Source: an uncultured Pelagibacteraceae bacterium (GTDB lineage: Bacteria > Pseudomonadota > Alphaproteobacteria > Pelagibacterales > Pelagibacteraceae). Taken from it: DNA of 64,000 nucleotides. Under the pieces are notes generated by a model that was not told the DNA's origin, did no database searches, and worked only from the letters and a program-made list of their open reading frames with translations. This document shows positions 52,803 to 64,000 of this stretch, piece by piece; the first letter of the stretch is position 1, and every line of letters starts with the position of its first letter. The position numbers and the translations under genes were made by a program. The stretch lies in contig CACBEJ010000003.1 of assembly GCA_902538255.1 (NCBI GenBank), positions 1 through 64,000 of the forward strand. Direction: 5' to 3'.

Positions 52803-54825
52803 AATAAAAATTAAAAAAATCTATGAAGAAAAAATAAATTTACTGTCAAAATATAACTTATTTTATTATGATAAAAGTAAACCAAAAGTTTCTGATCAAC
52901 AATACGATGGTTTAAAAAATGAGATTTTATTATTAGAAAAAAAATATAAATTTCTCAAATCAAAAAATTCTCCTGCAAAAGCTGTAGGTCATAAACCATC
53001 TAAAAATTTTGAAAAATTTCAACATAGGGCTTCTATGCTTTCTCTTTCAAACGCATTTTCTGAGGAAGATTTAAAAAATTTCGAAAAAAGAATTTTAAAT
53101 TTTTTATCTGAAAACAAAGAATTTAAAATTATTTATAGTGCCGAGCCCAAAATAGATGGAATCTCTGCTTCATTAACTTATAAAAATGGTATTTTTGAAA
53201 GAGGATTATCTAGAGGAGATGGTAAAGAAGGTGAGGATATAACTGCAAATTTATCGACAATAAAAGATATTCCAAAAAAAATTTTATACAAAGATTTTCC
53301 TAAAGATATTGATATTAGAGGCGAGGTATTTATTCAAAACAGTGATTTTGAGAGTTTAAAAGAAAAATTTGCAAATCCAAGAAATGCTGCCTCTGGTTCT
53401 TTGAGGCAAAAAAATTCTGAGGATACAAAAAAAATACCTTTAAAATTTATAGCATACACCTATGGTTTTGAGCAGGGTTTAAGACAAAAAAATCAATCAG
53501 ATTATTTGAAAAAATTAGATGAATGGGGTTTTAAAACTAATCCACTTAACAAAACAATATCAGGAGTAAAAAATTTAATTCAAAATTATAATGATATTGA
53601 GCAGCAAAGAGCTAATTTAGATTTTGATATAGATGGCATTGTTTACAAAATTAATAATTTTGAATTGCAAAAAAGATTAGGAAATGTTGCCAATGCCCCA
53701 AGATGGGCCATCGCTCATAAATTTTCCTCAGATAAAGCAATTTCTAAAATTTTAGATATTGATATTCAAATTGGAAGGACAGGTGCCTTAACCCCTGTTG
53801 CTAAAATAAAACCTATAAATATTGGAGGAGTATTAGTTTCTAATGCAACTTTACACAATGAGGACGAAATAAAAAGAAAAGATATTCGAATTGGTGACAT
53901 AGTAACTGTTGAAAGAGCAGGAGACGTAATCCCACATATTTTGTCAGTTGATTTAAAAAAAAGACCAAAAAAAAGTGCTAAATTTGTTTTTCCAAACAAA
54001 TGTCCTTCTTGTGGCTCAAAAACAGAAAAAGAATTTAATAAAATTACAAAAAAAATTGATGCTGTAAGAAGATGTCCAAGTGAGGGTTATTATTGTGATA
54101 AAATTTCTATTGAAAAATTAAAACACTTTGTTTCTAAGGATGCATTTAATATAGACGGTTTTGGGAAAAAAATAGTTGAAAATTTTTGGAAATTAAAATT
54201 GATAAAATATCCCCAAGATATTTTTAATTTAGATTTTTTGAAAATTGAAAATTTAGAAGGCTGGGGAAAACTTTCTGTTCAAAATTTAAAGTATTCAATT
54301 GAGCAAAAAAAAAATATTTCTTTAGAAAGATTTATATATTCTCTAGGTATAAGGCACATAGGTTTAGAAAATGCAAAATTATTGTCTAAACATTTTGTAT
54401 CATTTTCAAAATTTAAAAATTTATCTAAACAAACTGATTATCAAGATATGCTAAATATTGATGGAATTGGTGAAACGCAAGTCAGTTCAATTATGAGTTT
54501 TTTTTCAAATAAGGATAACAAAAAAGTTGTAAATGAATTGGAAAATGTTTTGTCAATTAAAGATGCTATTCAAAATTCATATGATGGTCTGTTAAATAAT
54601 ATGACTTTTTTAGTTACTGGTAAATTAAATGGAATTAGTAGAGCAGAAGTTAAATCTTTGATTGAGGAAAATTCTGGAAAAACAATTAGCAGTGTATCAA
54701 AAAAACTAAATTTTTTAATTATTGGTGAAAAACCAACAAAAAAAAAAGTAGATTATGCTAAACAATTAAAAATAAAAATAATTGACCAAACTGAATTTTT
54801 GAAAATGCTAAATAAAAGTAGATAA
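52795..54825 (+). CDS. ligA: NAD-dependent DNA ligase LigA
   Basis: AEPKIDGISASLTYKNG (KxDG), Cys4 zinc finger, HhH, BRCT C-terminus. Confidence 0.97.
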   Translation: MDKIKIKKIYEEKINLLSKYNLFYYDKSKPKVSDQQYDGLKNEILLLEKKYKFLKSKNSPAKAVGHKPSKNFEKFQHRASMLSLSNAFSEEDLKNFEKRILNFLSENKEFKIIYSAEPKIDGISASLTYKNGIFERGLSRGDGKEGEDITANLSTIKDIPKKILYKDFPKDIDIRGEVFIQNSDFESLKEKFANPRNAASGSLRQKNSEDTKKIPLKFIAYTYGFEQGLRQKNQSDYLKKLDEWGFKTNPLNKTISGVKNLIQNYNDIEQQRANLDFDIDGIVYKINNFELQKRLGNVANAPRWAIAHKFSSDKAISKILDIDIQIGRTGALTPVAKIKPINIGGVLVSNATLHNEDEIKRKDIRIGDIVTVERAGDVIPHILSVDLKKRPKKSAKFVFPNKCPSCGSKTEKEFNKITKKIDAVRRCPSEGYYCDKISIEKLKHFVSKDAFNIDGFGKKIVENFWKLKLIKYPQDIFNLDFLKIENLEGWGKLSVQNLKYSIEQKKNISLERFIYSLGIRHIGLENAKLLSKHFVSFSKFKNLSKQTDYQDMLNIDGIGETQVSSIMSFFSNKDNKKVVNELENVLSIKDAIQNSYDGLLNNMTFLVTGKLNGISRAEVKSLIEENSGKTISSVSKKLNFLIIGEKPTKKKVDYAKQLKIKIIDQTEFLKMLNKSR

Positions 54826-56502
54826 CCACTTTCTCTCTTTTAGATTAAGATATTTTGATATCATTGAATAAACTTCTAAATGATATTTAAACAGATAGTT
54901 TTTCTCATCTATTGTTAATAAATCATAATTTATTAAATCTTTCTCTATAGGTGCCATTGTTAAATTTTGAAATGATAAATTTTTTTTTATTTTTTTGACG
55001 TAAACTAAATTTTCAATCCTAATTCCATATTCATTGGTTTTATAGTACCCAGGTTCATTACTTAAAATCATACCTTCTTTTATTTTTACTGTATTCATTT
55101 TTGTAATAGATTGAGGTCCTTCATGAACATTAAGAAAAAAACCAACACCATGTCCTGTACCATGTGCGTAATCTAGTTTACTTTTATTTAAAAATTTTCT
55201 GGCTCTTTTGTCAATTTTTTTACCTGTATCATCTTTATTAATATTAGTCATAGCAACAGCAATATGACCTTTTAATACTTTTGTGAAAATATTTTTGATA
55301 CTATGTTTCTGTTTAGAAAAACATATTGTTCTCGTTACATCAGTTGTCCCATACTTATATTGCCCACCAGAGTCACATAGTAAAATATCATTTCTACTAA
55401 TAGTTCTGCATTTTTCTTTTTTTGCACGGTAATGTACAATAGCACCATTTTCGCCCGAGCCTGCTATTGTATCAAAACTAGGATATAGAAAGTTTTTATT
55501 TAATCTTCTAAAATTTTCTAATTTCTTAGCTGCTTCTACTTCTGTAATTTTTTTTTTATTAATTTTTTTTATCCAAAATAAAAATTTTGTTAATGCTACT
55601 CCATCTAAAATATGTGCATTAATCATATTTTTAATTTCTATTTTATTTTTGATTGCTTTTAAAAGATAAATTGGATCTTCTCTTTTTATGATCTTAAATT
55701 TAATCTTAATTAAATTTTCATAAAATATTGAACAAGATTTATCATCCACGATAAAGTTTTTTCCCTTAAGATGTAGTATTTTACTTGGTAAATTTTTGAC
55801 ATCTAAAATTTCATCTTTCTTGATAATTTTATTTTTTAATATTTGCTTACATTTTTTAAGATTACTTATAAGTAGTATTTTTTTTGATTTACTTACTATC
55901 AATCTCGAGTTGGGAATAGGACTGTTAGGCCCATCTCCACCTCTTATATTTAAAGTCCATGCAACATTTTCTGGTGCACTAATAAAAATATAATCAGATT
56001 TATTTTTTTTTAAGTATTTAGTTATTTTGTTTAATTTAGAATTAACACTTTCACCAACAATATTTTTATCTAAAGAAAAAAATGGTATTAAAGTATGTTC
56101 TCTCTGTTTTTTTATTTCATCAATTAGATTTTTTTCAACAGATTTGATTTTATTATGTTTTAAAAAATAATTTTTAATTTGAGCATTGGTAAATAACTTT
56201 GGATCTATGCCAAGTGTAAGATTTTTAAATAAACTACAATTTATTAATTTTTCAAATCCATAAATTTTAAAATTTTTTCCACTCTCAATTTTACTTTGAA
56301 TTGTATATCTTCCATCGGTAAACAAATAATTTTTATTTTTAAGAATTACGGCTAAACCAGCAGATCCGCTAAAGTTTGAGATAACCTCTAATCGATTTAA
56401 TTTTGAATATTCTGTAAAATAGTCGTCATTTTTTGGAATTACATAGCCATCAATTTCATGTTTCTTAAATTTTCTTCTCAATTCTTTTATGTAATTTTTC
56501 AT
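54808..56502 (-). CDS. pepP: Xaa-Pro aminopeptidase (M24B)
   Basis: DSGGQYKYGTTDVTRTI, AHGTGHGVGFFLNVHEGPQSI, SNEPGYY. Confidence 0.92.
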   Translation of the reverse strand: MKNYIKELRRKFKKHEIDGYVIPKNDDYFTEYSKLNRLEVISNFSGSAGLAVILKNKNYLFTDGRYTIQSKIESGKNFKIYGFEKLINCSLFKNLTLGIDPKLFTNAQIKNYFLKHNKIKSVEKNLIDEIKKQREHTLIPFFSLDKNIVGESVNSKLNKITKYLKKNKSDYIFISAPENVAWTLNIRGGDGPNSPIPNSRLIVSKSKKILLISNLKKCKQILKNKIIKKDEILDVKNLPSKILHLKGKNFIVDDKSCSIFYENLIKIKFKIIKREDPIYLLKAIKNKIEIKNMINAHILDGVALTKFLFWIKKINKKKITEVEAAKKLENFRRLNKNFLYPSFDTIAGSGENGAIVHYRAKKEKCRTISRNDILLCDSGGQYKYGTTDVTRTICFSKQKHSIKNIFTKVLKGHIAVAMTNINKDDTGKKIDKRARKFLNKSKLDYAHGTGHGVGFFLNVHEGPQSITKMNTVKIKEGMILSNEPGYYKTNEYGIRIENLVYVKKIKKNLSFQNLTMAPIEKDLINYDLLTIDEKNYLFKYHLEVYSMISKYLNLKERKWLSTFI

Positions 56503-58535
56503 TTAATTCTCTTTTGATATCTTATCCAACCAGGACTTCTTGTACCTTCTTCAATTTCAAAATCTTGATTAAAATCAAAATCATCATCATTATTAATTTC
56601 TTCATCAAAGAAGGAGTTTTTTTCTAAATGTTTTTCTGGAAGTTCATCAACAAATCTTGAAGCCATACTATCAATCCAATCTCCTTGATAAAATCTATTC
56701 ATTGAAAATGAAATGATAGCTTTTTCCTTTGCTCTTGTAATTCCTACATACGCTAACCGTCTTTCTTCCTCTAGGCCATTCTGACCTTTTTCCTCGATAG
56801 ATTTTTGGTGTGGAAATAGCCCTTCCTCCCATCCAGGTAAAAATACAACATCAAACTCTAAACCTTTTGCGGCGTGCATAGTCATCATGTTAATTTTTTC
56901 ACCATCCCATTCCTGATCTACGGAAGTTGCTAAAGAAACATGTTCTAAAAAACTTTCTAGATTGTCAAATTCTTTCATTGCACTCAATAACTCTTTAATG
57001 TTTTCTAATCTATTTTCATTATCCAAGTCTTTTTTATTTTTAAGCATTGCTGAATATCCTGACTCATCTAAAACAATTTGTAATAATTTTACATGACTTG
57101 ATTTTTTTACAATTAAATCATTTCTCCACTTCATTAAAGAATTGATAAATGTACTAAGACCAATTTTAGCTTTCGGTTTAATTAAATTTTTTTCAAGCAT
57201 TTTTATTGATGCTCTTTCTAAATTTAAATTATTTACCTTAGCAAACTCATGAATATTTTTTAAAGTACTATCTCCTATCGATCTCTTAGGGTTATTTACT
57301 ATTCTTTCAAAAGCCAAGTCATCTTTTTCTTGATGAATCAATCTCAAATACGCAACAGAATCCTTAATTTCAGCTCTTTCGTAAAATTTTGTACCACCCA
57401 ATATTCTATAAGGCATACCAATTTTAAGAAATCTTTCCTCAAATTCACGTGTTTGAAAAATGGCTCTAACTAAAATTGCAATATTATTATATGAAAACTT
57501 TTTTTTTATTTTTTTTTCAATTTCATCAGAAATCCCAATTGCTTCATCTTTACCATTTTTAAAACAGTTTAATTGCACTGGATCACCCTCTTCCATCGTA
57601 GTAATTAATGTTTTTCCAACTCTATTTTGATTATTAGAAATAAGGTCTGAAGCAACTGATAAAATATTCTGTGAGGATCTGTAATTTTGTTCTAATCTTA
57701 TTACTTTTGTATTCTCATATACTTGGTCAAACTCTAAAAAATTTTTAATTTCTGCACCTCTCCAGCTATAAATCGATTGATCATCGTCTCCAACACAGCA
57801 AATATTTTTGTGTTTTTCAGATAAAAGATTAAGCCACTTACTTTGTATAAGGTTTGTATCTTGATATTCATCAACAAGTATATATTTAAAATTTTTTGCG
57901 TATATTTCTCTTATATCTGAATTAAATTCTAAAATTTTAACAGCATGCAATATAAGGTCACCAAAGTCACAAGAGTTTAAGTCAATTAATTTTTGTTGGT
58001 AAATTTTATAAAGAGGAAGTATCGTTTTTTCGTAAAGATCTTTTTTATTTATTACTACCTCGTTAGGATAAAATCCTTTATTTTTCCAACGATCAATTAT
58101 TGCCAATATAAATCTTGGAGATAATTGTTTAATATCAATATTTTCAGCTTTACAAATGTTCTTAATAAGTCTGATCTGATCATCAGTATCAACAATAGTA
58201 AAATTAGAATTAAGGTTTGCAGCAGATGCGTGTTTTCTCAATAATTTTGCACAGATTGAGTGAAATGTTCCAAGCCAAGAAAGTCCAACAGCAGTAGAAC
58301 CAAGTATTTTGCTTACTCTGTTCTGCATTTCTTTAGCAGCTTTGTTAGTAAACGTAACTGCTAAGATTTGATTTGGAAATGCCTTTTTTTCTTTAATAAT
58401 GTTAGCAATTCTAGAGGTTAATACTTTTGTTTTTCCAGATCCAGCCCCAGCTACAATTAAGAGAGGACCATCTAAATGCAGAACAGCCTCTCTTTGAGCT
58501 TCATTTAAATTTTTTAAATAATCTTTGTTTATCAT
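56499..58535 (-). CDS. uvrD: UvrD/PcrA-family SF1 DNA helicase
   Basis: LIVAGAGSGKTKVLTSRIA, ILVDEYQDTN, GDDDQSIYSWRGA, MTMHAAKGLEFDVVFLPGWEEGLFPH. Confidence 0.95.
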   Translation of the reverse strand: MINKDYLKNLNEAQREAVLHLDGPLLIVAGAGSGKTKVLTSRIANIIKEKKAFPNQILAVTFTNKAAKEMQNRVSKILGSTAVGLSWLGTFHSICAKLLRKHASAANLNSNFTIVDTDDQIRLIKNICKAENIDIKQLSPRFILAIIDRWKNKGFYPNEVVINKKDLYEKTILPLYKIYQQKLIDLNSCDFGDLILHAVKILEFNSDIREIYAKNFKYILVDEYQDTNLIQSKWLNLLSEKHKNICCVGDDDQSIYSWRGAEIKNFLEFDQVYENTKVIRLEQNYRSSQNILSVASDLISNNQNRVGKTLITTMEEGDPVQLNCFKNGKDEAIGISDEIEKKIKKKFSYNNIAILVRAIFQTREFEERFLKIGMPYRILGGTKFYERAEIKDSVAYLRLIHQEKDDLAFERIVNNPKRSIGDSTLKNIHEFAKVNNLNLERASIKMLEKNLIKPKAKIGLSTFINSLMKWRNDLIVKKSSHVKLLQIVLDESGYSAMLKNKKDLDNENRLENIKELLSAMKEFDNLESFLEHVSLATSVDQEWDGEKINMMTMHAAKGLEFDVVFLPGWEEGLFPHQKSIEEKGQNGLEEERRLAYVGITRAKEKAIISFSMNRFYQGDWIDSMASRFVDELPEKHLEKNSFFDEEINNDDDFDFNQDFEIEEGTRSPGWIRYQKRIK

Positions 58536-58559
58536 TTAATATAATACTTTATAAGCTTT

Positions 58560-60059
58560 TTGGTTGTTATGAGTAAAAAAAATTTTTTTAAAAAATATTT
58601 AAATAACATAAGTAATTTTATTAATAATCTTTTAGAAAGTAATTTAAACAAGTTAAATTCGAAAAATTTTAGTTTTTTATTAAAAAATAATAAAATAATT
58701 TTTACTTTTGTCGCACTTTTTGTAGTTTTTATATCTTATTTATCAATACCTACTTTTTATAATCAAAATGAAATCTCAAAAAAATTAAAAAATGAGCTTC
58801 AAAATAAATTTAATTTAAATTTTAAATTTTCTAAAAAAATTAGATATAGTTTTTTTCCTTGGCCTCATTTTTCAACTTCTGATACAATAATTTTAGGTGA
58901 TCAAAAAGAAATTTCAAAAATAAGTAAATTAAAAATTTACATTTCATTAGATAATCTTTTTTCATTAAAAAATATTGATGTAAAAGATTTGATTTTAGAA
59001 AAATCTAATTTTAATTTGAGTGCAAAAAATTATAATTTCTTTCTTAAATTATTGAATAAAAATTATCAAAATGGAAATTTATTAATTAAAGATAGTAATG
59101 TATTTTTTAGAGATATAGATGAAGAAATTTTATTCTTAAGTAAAATTTTTAAAATTGAATATTATTATGACTCAAAAGAATTAAAAAATATTTTTTATTC
59201 GGAAAATGAGATATTTAATATTCCATTCTCATTTAAATCTTTTTACAGTAAAAATAATAATAAAATATTTTCTACAATCAATCTTAATTTAATGAAACTT
59301 AAAATTGAAAATGAATTAAACTTAGTTGATGAAATAAAATTTGGAAAATCCGAATTTATTTTTAAAAAATCTAAAAGAATTTTTGATTATCAACTTGAGA
59401 AAAATTCATTTAATTTTCGTATTTTTGATAAAATAGACCAACCAGAAATAAATTATAAAGGTAATTTAAATTTTAAACCTTTTTACGCTTATCTAGAAGG
59501 GCGATCAGATGAAATAAATTTAAATTATATATTTGGTTCCAATGCCATCATTGCTCAATTGTTGAAAACTGAAATATTTAATAATAAAAATATAGATTTC
59601 AAATTAAATATAAATGCAAACAATGTTTATAATAAGTCGAATTTTAAAAACATAAATTTAAATTCAAAAATTCAAGAGGGTTTAATTGATGCAGATAATA
59701 CAAAATTTAAGTGGAGAGATATTGCAGACTTTGAGTTATTAGAGAGTTTAATTTATGTTAAAAATGGTGAATTAGTTTTGGATGGAAAACTTAAAATAAA
59801 TATAAATAATTTTAATAAACTTTATAAATTTCTCTTAACACCAAAAAATTATAGAAATCAAATTAAACGAGTCGACTTAAATTTTACTTACAATTTTGAT
59901 CAAAAAATAGCAGAATTAAAAGATATAAAAGTTGACGATAAAATAAATAATAAAATTAATAAAATTCTGAATAATGTGGTTTTAAAAAAAGACGACTTAC
60001 AAAATAAAATTTATTTTAAAAATTTATTAAACGAAGCAATTAAAAGTTATGCTGGATAG
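58560..60059 (+). CDS. AsmA-like envelope protein
   Basis: N-terminal TM and [21 protein letters not shown] AsmA-type motif. Confidence 0.65.
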   Translation: MVVMSKKNFFKKYLNNISNFINNLLESNLNKLNSKNFSFLLKNNKIIFTFVALFVVFISYLSIPTFYNQNEISKKLKNELQNKFNLNFKFSKKIRYSFFPWPHFSTSDTIILGDQKEISKISKLKIYISLDNLFSLKNIDVKDLILEKSNFNLSAKNYNFFLKLLNKNYQNGNLLIKDSNVFFRDIDEEILFLSKIFKIEYYYDSKELKNIFYSENEIFNIPFSFKSFYSKNNNKIFSTINLNLMKLKIENELNLVDEIKFGKSEFIFKKSKRIFDYQLEKNSFNFRIFDKIDQPEINYKGNLNFKPFYAYLEGRSDEINLNYIFGSNAIIAQLLKTEIFNNKNIDFKLNINANNVYNKSNFKNINLNSKIQEGLIDADNTKFKWRDIADFELLESLIYVKNGELVLDGKLKININNFNKLYKFLLTPKNYRNQIKRVDLNFTYNFDQKIAELKDIKVDDKINNKINKILNNVVLKKDDLQNKIYFKNLLNEAIKSYAG

Positions 60060-61435
60060 ATCATTGTTTTTGGATTAACTATTTTATCGTAATCTTTTTC
60101 TTTAACTAATCCAGTTTTTAAAGTCTCATATTTTAATGTGGTATTATTTTTAAGTGCTGTCTTTGCAATCTTCGCTGCAATGTCATACCCAATGTGTGGA
60201 GCTAGTGCGGTAACAAGCATTAATGAATTATCTAGGTGCTCTTGTATTTTCTTTTTATTAGCCTTTATTCCCCTAACACAATAAAGAGCAAAATTATTTG
60301 TACTATCTGCTATTAAATCTATTGATTGTAAGATGTTATGGGCAATTAACGGTTTAAAAACATTTAGTTCAAAATGACCGTGGGAACCTGCCATTGTTAT
60401 ACCATTATGATTGCCTATCACTTTAACACAAACCATTGTTACTGCTTCACATTGAGTTGGATTTACTTTTCCTGGCATTATAGATGAGCCTGGTTCGTTT
60501 TCAGGTAAAATTAGTTCTCCATACCCAGCTCTAGGGCCTGAACCTAAAAATCGAATATCATTCGATATTTTCATTAATGCAACTGCACAGGTATTTAATG
60601 CACCAGAAAAATTTACGATTGCATCATGAGCTGCAAGTTCAGCAAATTTGTTTGGAGCTGGTTTAAATTTTATTTTTGTAAATTTAGCAATCTCTTTAAC
60701 AATTTTTTTATCAAAATTTTTTTTAGAATTTATTCCAGTACCCACAGCAGTCCCTCCTTGAGCAAGAAATAGTATTTCTTTTAAAGCATATTCTATTCTC
60801 TCAATACTCTTTTTAACCTGAAAATGATATCCAGAAAACTCCTGTCCCAGAGATATTGGAGTGGCGTCTTGAAGATGAGTTCTTCCAATTTTAACTATAT
60901 TTTTAAATTCATTAGATTTATTTTTTAACTCTTTTTCTAAAATTTTTAAGCTTGGTAGCATTTTAGAAATAGTTTCTTTAGCAATAGAGATATGCATTGC
61001 AGTTGGAAAAACATCGTTTGTAGATTGAGATTTGTTTACGTGATCATTTGGATGAACAGGTTTTTTAGTGCCTTTTTTTCCACCCAAGATTTCTATAGCT
61101 CTGTTAGCTATAACCTCATTTACATTCATATTTGTTTGTGTACCAGAACCTGTTTGCCAGACTTTTAAAGGAAAGTTTTCATCTAATTTACCTTTAATTA
61201 CTTCGTCTGACGCTTTGATTATTGCTTTAGAAATTTTGCCATCAATTAATTTATCTTTAGCATGCACTATAGCGGCTGCTCGCTTAATAATTGCAATTGA
61301 TTTAATAATTGAAATATTTACTAAAATTTTTCCAATATTAAAAAATTTATTGGATCTTTGAGTTGATGCGCCCCAATACCTATCATTTGGAACATTTATA
61401 TTTCCAATGCTGTCAAATTCTTTTCTTAATTTCAT
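60047..61435 (-). CDS. fumC: Class II fumarate hydratase
   Basis: [56 protein letters not shown]. Confidence 0.96.
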   Translation of the reverse strand: MKLRKEFDSIGNINVPNDRYWGASTQRSNKFFNIGKILVNISIIKSIAIIKRAAAIVHAKDKLIDGKISKAIIKASDEVIKGKLDENFPLKVWQTGSGTQTNMNVNEVIANRAIEILGGKKGTKKPVHPNDHVNKSQSTNDVFPTAMHISIAKETISKMLPSLKILEKELKNKSNEFKNIVKIGRTHLQDATPISLGQEFSGYHFQVKKSIERIEYALKEILFLAQGGTAVGTGINSKKNFDKKIVKEIAKFTKIKFKPAPNKFAELAAHDAIVNFSGALNTCAVALMKISNDIRFLGSGPRAGYGELILPENEPGSSIMPGKVNPTQCEAVTMVCVKVIGNHNGITMAGSHGHFELNVFKPLIAHNILQSIDLIADSTNNFALYCVRGIKANKKKIQEHLDNSLMLVTALAPHIGYDIAAKIAKTALKNNTTLKYETLKTGLVKEKDYDKIVNPKTMIYPA

Positions 61436-61501
61436 TGATAATTTTTAAGTAACAAATAATTATTAACATACAATAAATTTTTAAAAACATACAGGAGCAT
61501 T

Positions 61502-61873
61502 ATGTCGAATTTTAGCAAAGTAGGCACTTTCATGAAAACTTTTGGACAGGAAGTTAAAACTAAACCATCATTTAGTACTGATAAAATTAATAAATTAAGG
61601 TTAGACCTAATTAAAGAGGAACTAGAGGAGCTTACAGAAGCTATGAATAATAAGGACTTGTTGGAAGTAGCTGATGCGCTAACAGACATATTGTATGTAA
61701 CTTATGGAGCAGGCCACGCCTTTGGTATCGATTTGGATAAATGTTTTGACGAGGTCCAAAATTCAAATATGAGTAAGTTAGATGAAAATGGAAAACCAAT
61801 TTACAATGAGTCTGGAAAAGTCATGAAAGGTCCTAACTATTTTAAGCCAGATCTATCAAAGTTTATGAATTAA
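61502..61873 (+). CDS. MazG-like / PRA-PH-fold nucleotide pyrophosphohydrolase
   Basis: LRLDLIKEELEELTEAMNNKDLLEVADALTDILYVTYG (EExxE...ExxD). Confidence 0.85.
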   Translation: MSNFSKVGTFMKTFGQEVKTKPSFSTDKINKLRLDLIKEELEELTEAMNNKDLLEVADALTDILYVTYGAGHAFGIDLDKCFDEVQNSNMSKLDENGKPIYNESGKVMKGPNYFKPDLSKFMN

Positions 61874-62703
61874 ATTTCTAACTTAAAGTCAATTGCAGGA
61901 GCGCTGTGTGTAATACTTCCTACAGAAATTCTGTTAATTCCAGTAGACGCAATAGCTTTAACAGTTTTTAAAGTTACATTCCCTGAAGCTTCAGTTTCAT
62001 AATATTTTTTAGCAATTTTAACACCATGTTTTAGATTTTTAACACTCATATTGTCGAGCAGAACAGTATTAAATTTTAGACCTAATATTGATTTAAGTTG
62101 TTTTATTGAATCAACCTCAACCGTAATTTTTTTTCCTTTTTTATTTTTTATTGCCTTAAAGACTAAAGTTTTTAAATCTGAACTAGCTATATGGTTATCT
62201 TTAATTAAATATTCGTCACTTAAATTAAATCTATGATTTGTACCACCTCCTATTTTAACAGCATATTTTTGTATAACTCTTAGATTAGGAATCGTTTTTC
62301 TTGTGCAACAAATTTTAGTTTTTTTTCCAACTAATTTAACAAACTCATTTGTTTTAGTTGCTATTCCAGAAATATGAGATAAAAAATTTAATGCTACTCT
62401 TTCAGCAATTAGAATATTTTTTGCATTCCCTTTAATTAAAGCTACTAAATTTCCTTTATTAACTTTAGAACCATCTTTTTTCTTAATAATGAATTTTATT
62501 TTATCATCAATTAATGCAAAAGTTTGTTTAGCAAACAACAATCCTGCAACAATTGCACTTTGATTTGCAATTAATTTAACTATTACAATTTTATCACCTT
62601 TAATTAAACTTGAAGTGACATCTCCTGCAGGATAAAGATCTTCGTTTAATGCTAGCTTAACAGCAGTCTTGATAAATTCTTTGCTTAATTTTATTTTTGA
62701 CAC
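61870..62703 (-). CDS. nadC: Nicotinate-nucleotide pyrophosphorylase (carboxylating)
   Basis: NEDLYPAGDVTSSLI, ALNFLSHISGIAT, TRKTIPNLRVIQKYAVKIGGGTNHRFNLSD. Confidence 0.96.
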   Translation of the reverse strand: MSKIKLSKEFIKTAVKLALNEDLYPAGDVTSSLIKGDKIVIVKLIANQSAIVAGLLFAKQTFALIDDKIKFIIKKKDGSKVNKGNLVALIKGNAKNILIAERVALNFLSHISGIATKTNEFVKLVGKKTKICCTRKTIPNLRVIQKYAVKIGGGTNHRFNLSDEYLIKDNHIASSDLKTLVFKAIKNKKGKKITVEVDSIKQLKSILGLKFNTVLLDNMSVKNLKHGVKIAKKYYETEASGNVTLKTVKAIASTGINRISVGSITHSAPAIDFKLEI

Positions 62704-62707
62704 TTAA

Positions 62708-63712
62708 TTATCTGCCAATTGCTGCCATTCTTTCAACAGATATTCTGGCTTTATCAATTGTTTCTTTGTCCATAATTATTTCGCCAGTTTCGTTCTCTAG
62801 ACAATTTAATATTTTTGGAAGTGTAATTTTTTTCATGTGAGGGCACATATTACATGGTTTAACAAAGTCTACATTTGGATTTTCTATCTGGATATTGTCA
62901 CTCATTGAACACTCAGTAACCATCATTACTTTTTTTGGTTGATTATCTTTTACATATTTTATCATTCCAGATGTTGATCCAGCGAAATCACTTGCTTCAA
63001 TTACATCAGGTGGACACTCTGGGTGTGCTATAATTTTAATTCCTGGATTATTTTTTCTTATATCCTCTATTTCTTTTTTATTAAATTGATCATGTACAAT
63101 ACAAATTCCTTTCCAAGAAATAATTTCAACATCAGTTTGAGAAGCAACATATTTAGCTAAATAATCATCAGGTAAAAATATTACTCTTTTTACTCCAAGT
63201 GATTTAACTATTTTTACTGCGTTCGCAGATGTACAACAAACATCTGTTTCAGCCTTTACTTCTGCAGACGTATTAACATAAGACACAACAGGAACGCCTG
63301 GGTATTTTTTTTTTAATAGCCTAACATCTTTACCTGTAATAGATGATGATAAAGAACAACCAGCATCCATATCAGGAAGGATAACTTTTTTATTAGGGCT
63401 CATTAATTTTGCAGTTTCTGCCATGAAATGCACGCCAGCCATTAAAATAATGTCAGCTGAAGTTTTTGAGGCTTCAATTGCTAATGCAAGAGAGTCCGCA
63501 GAAAAATCTGCAACACCATGATAAATTTCTGGAGTTTGATAATTGTGGGCCAGAATTACAGCATTCTTTTCTTTTTTTAATTTATTAATTTTATGAATGT
63601 ATGGAGCATGTACAGACCACTCAATTTCAGGCATAACCTTAGAAATTTTTTGATAAATAGGATCTGTTGCTTTACGCACTTCTTGTGTAATTTCCATGAG
63701 GATTTTTACCAA
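62708..63712 (-). CDS. nadA: Quinolinate synthase
   Basis: VILAHNYQTPEIYHGVADFSADSL, AHPECPPDVIEASDFAGSTSGMI, CNMCPHMKKITL. Confidence 0.96.
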   Translation of the reverse strand: MVKILMEITQEVRKATDPIYQKISKVMPEIEWSVHAPYIHKINKLKKEKNAVILAHNYQTPEIYHGVADFSADSLALAIEASKTSADIILMAGVHFMAETAKLMSPNKKVILPDMDAGCSLSSSITGKDVRLLKKKYPGVPVVSYVNTSAEVKAETDVCCTSANAVKIVKSLGVKRVIFLPDDYLAKYVASQTDVEIISWKGICIVHDQFNKKEIEDIRKNNPGIKIIAHPECPPDVIEASDFAGSTSGMIKYVKDNQPKKVMMVTECSMSDNIQIENPNVDFVKPCNMCPHMKKITLPKILNCLENETGEIIMDKETIDKARISVERMAAIGR

Positions 63713-63752
63713 TTTGAATCATGATTGTCATTCATTTATTATGGGACATATT

Positions 63753-63838
63753 GCGGTCGTGCTGAAATTGGTAGACAGGCACGGTTGAGGGCCGTGTGGA
63801 CCTAGTCCATGAGAGTTCGAGTCTCTCCGACCGCACCA
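63753..63838 (+). tRNA. tRNA-Leu(GAG)
   Basis: Acceptor GCGGTCG/CGACCGC, anticodon arm CACGG-TTGAGGG-CCGTG, long variable arm, encoded CCA. Confidence 0.95.
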
Positions 63839-63864
63839 AAGTGAATTTAGTAGAGGAGTTTTTG

Positions 63865-64000
63865 ATGGATAAATTGCTTTCAGTAATATTTATGATTGGG
63901 GTTTTACTTTTAGTTCTACCAAGTTTTTTACAATCAAATTCTCAATTAAAGCAATTTCTTAAAAATCTCAGTATATGGATTATTCTTGTTTTTATTATTT
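63865..64000 (+). CDS. Hypothetical membrane-anchored protein (N-terminal part, truncated by window edge)
   Basis: MDKLLSVIFMIGVLLLVLPSFLQSNSQLKQFLKNLSIWIILVFII...; open to the window end. Confidence 0.55.
   Translation, partial: MDKLLSVIFMIGVLLLVLPSFLQSNSQLKQFLKNLSIWIILVFII

Noticed and set aside
61432-61689. 85-aa minus-strand ORF between fumC and the MazG-like gene
   Set aside because: Mostly antisense to the MazG-like gene; serine/leucine-rich translation typical of shadow ORFs.

Overview
The window is an AT-rich, gene-dense alphaproteobacterial chromosome segment that looks SAR11/Pelagibacter-like (inference from gene content and order, compactness and composition; no search was run). 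Most of it is core: uvrB, aspartate aminotransferase, trxB, carAB, dnaG-rpoD, mlaC/mlaA, rnpB, a dcw division/cell-wall cluster (mraZ-ftsZ-rsmH-ftsL-ftsI-murE/F-mraY-murD-ftsW-murG-murC-murB-ddl-ftsQ-ftsA-like-lpxC-bamD-ligA), uvrD, fumC, nadC and nadA. The accessory part is an ~11.7 kb island (about 19374-31102) between a 40-nt 5' fragment of a CAT-anticodon tRNA and the intact copy of that tRNA. No integrase is recognisable in it. The island holds a candidate modification-restriction/defence locus: one full C5-cytosine methyltransferase, a second C5 methyltransferase split into two overlapping ORFs in the manner of M.AquI with an A8 run at the junction, a Z1-domain ATPase, a DUF4420-like PD-(D/E)XK protein, a small PD-ExK ORF, a 384-aa possible nuclease and a 182-aa orphan. 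Next to it are a RecB/Cas4-like nuclease and small ORFs with structured leaders. Other points of interest: a tRNA-Val(GAC) with non-canonical D/T-loop contacts, MraZ boxes over the mraZ promoter, ftsZ relocated next to mraZ, a strongly reduced ftsA-like gene, a murE-murF fusion, and an Anbu/ATP-grasp pair without its usual partners.
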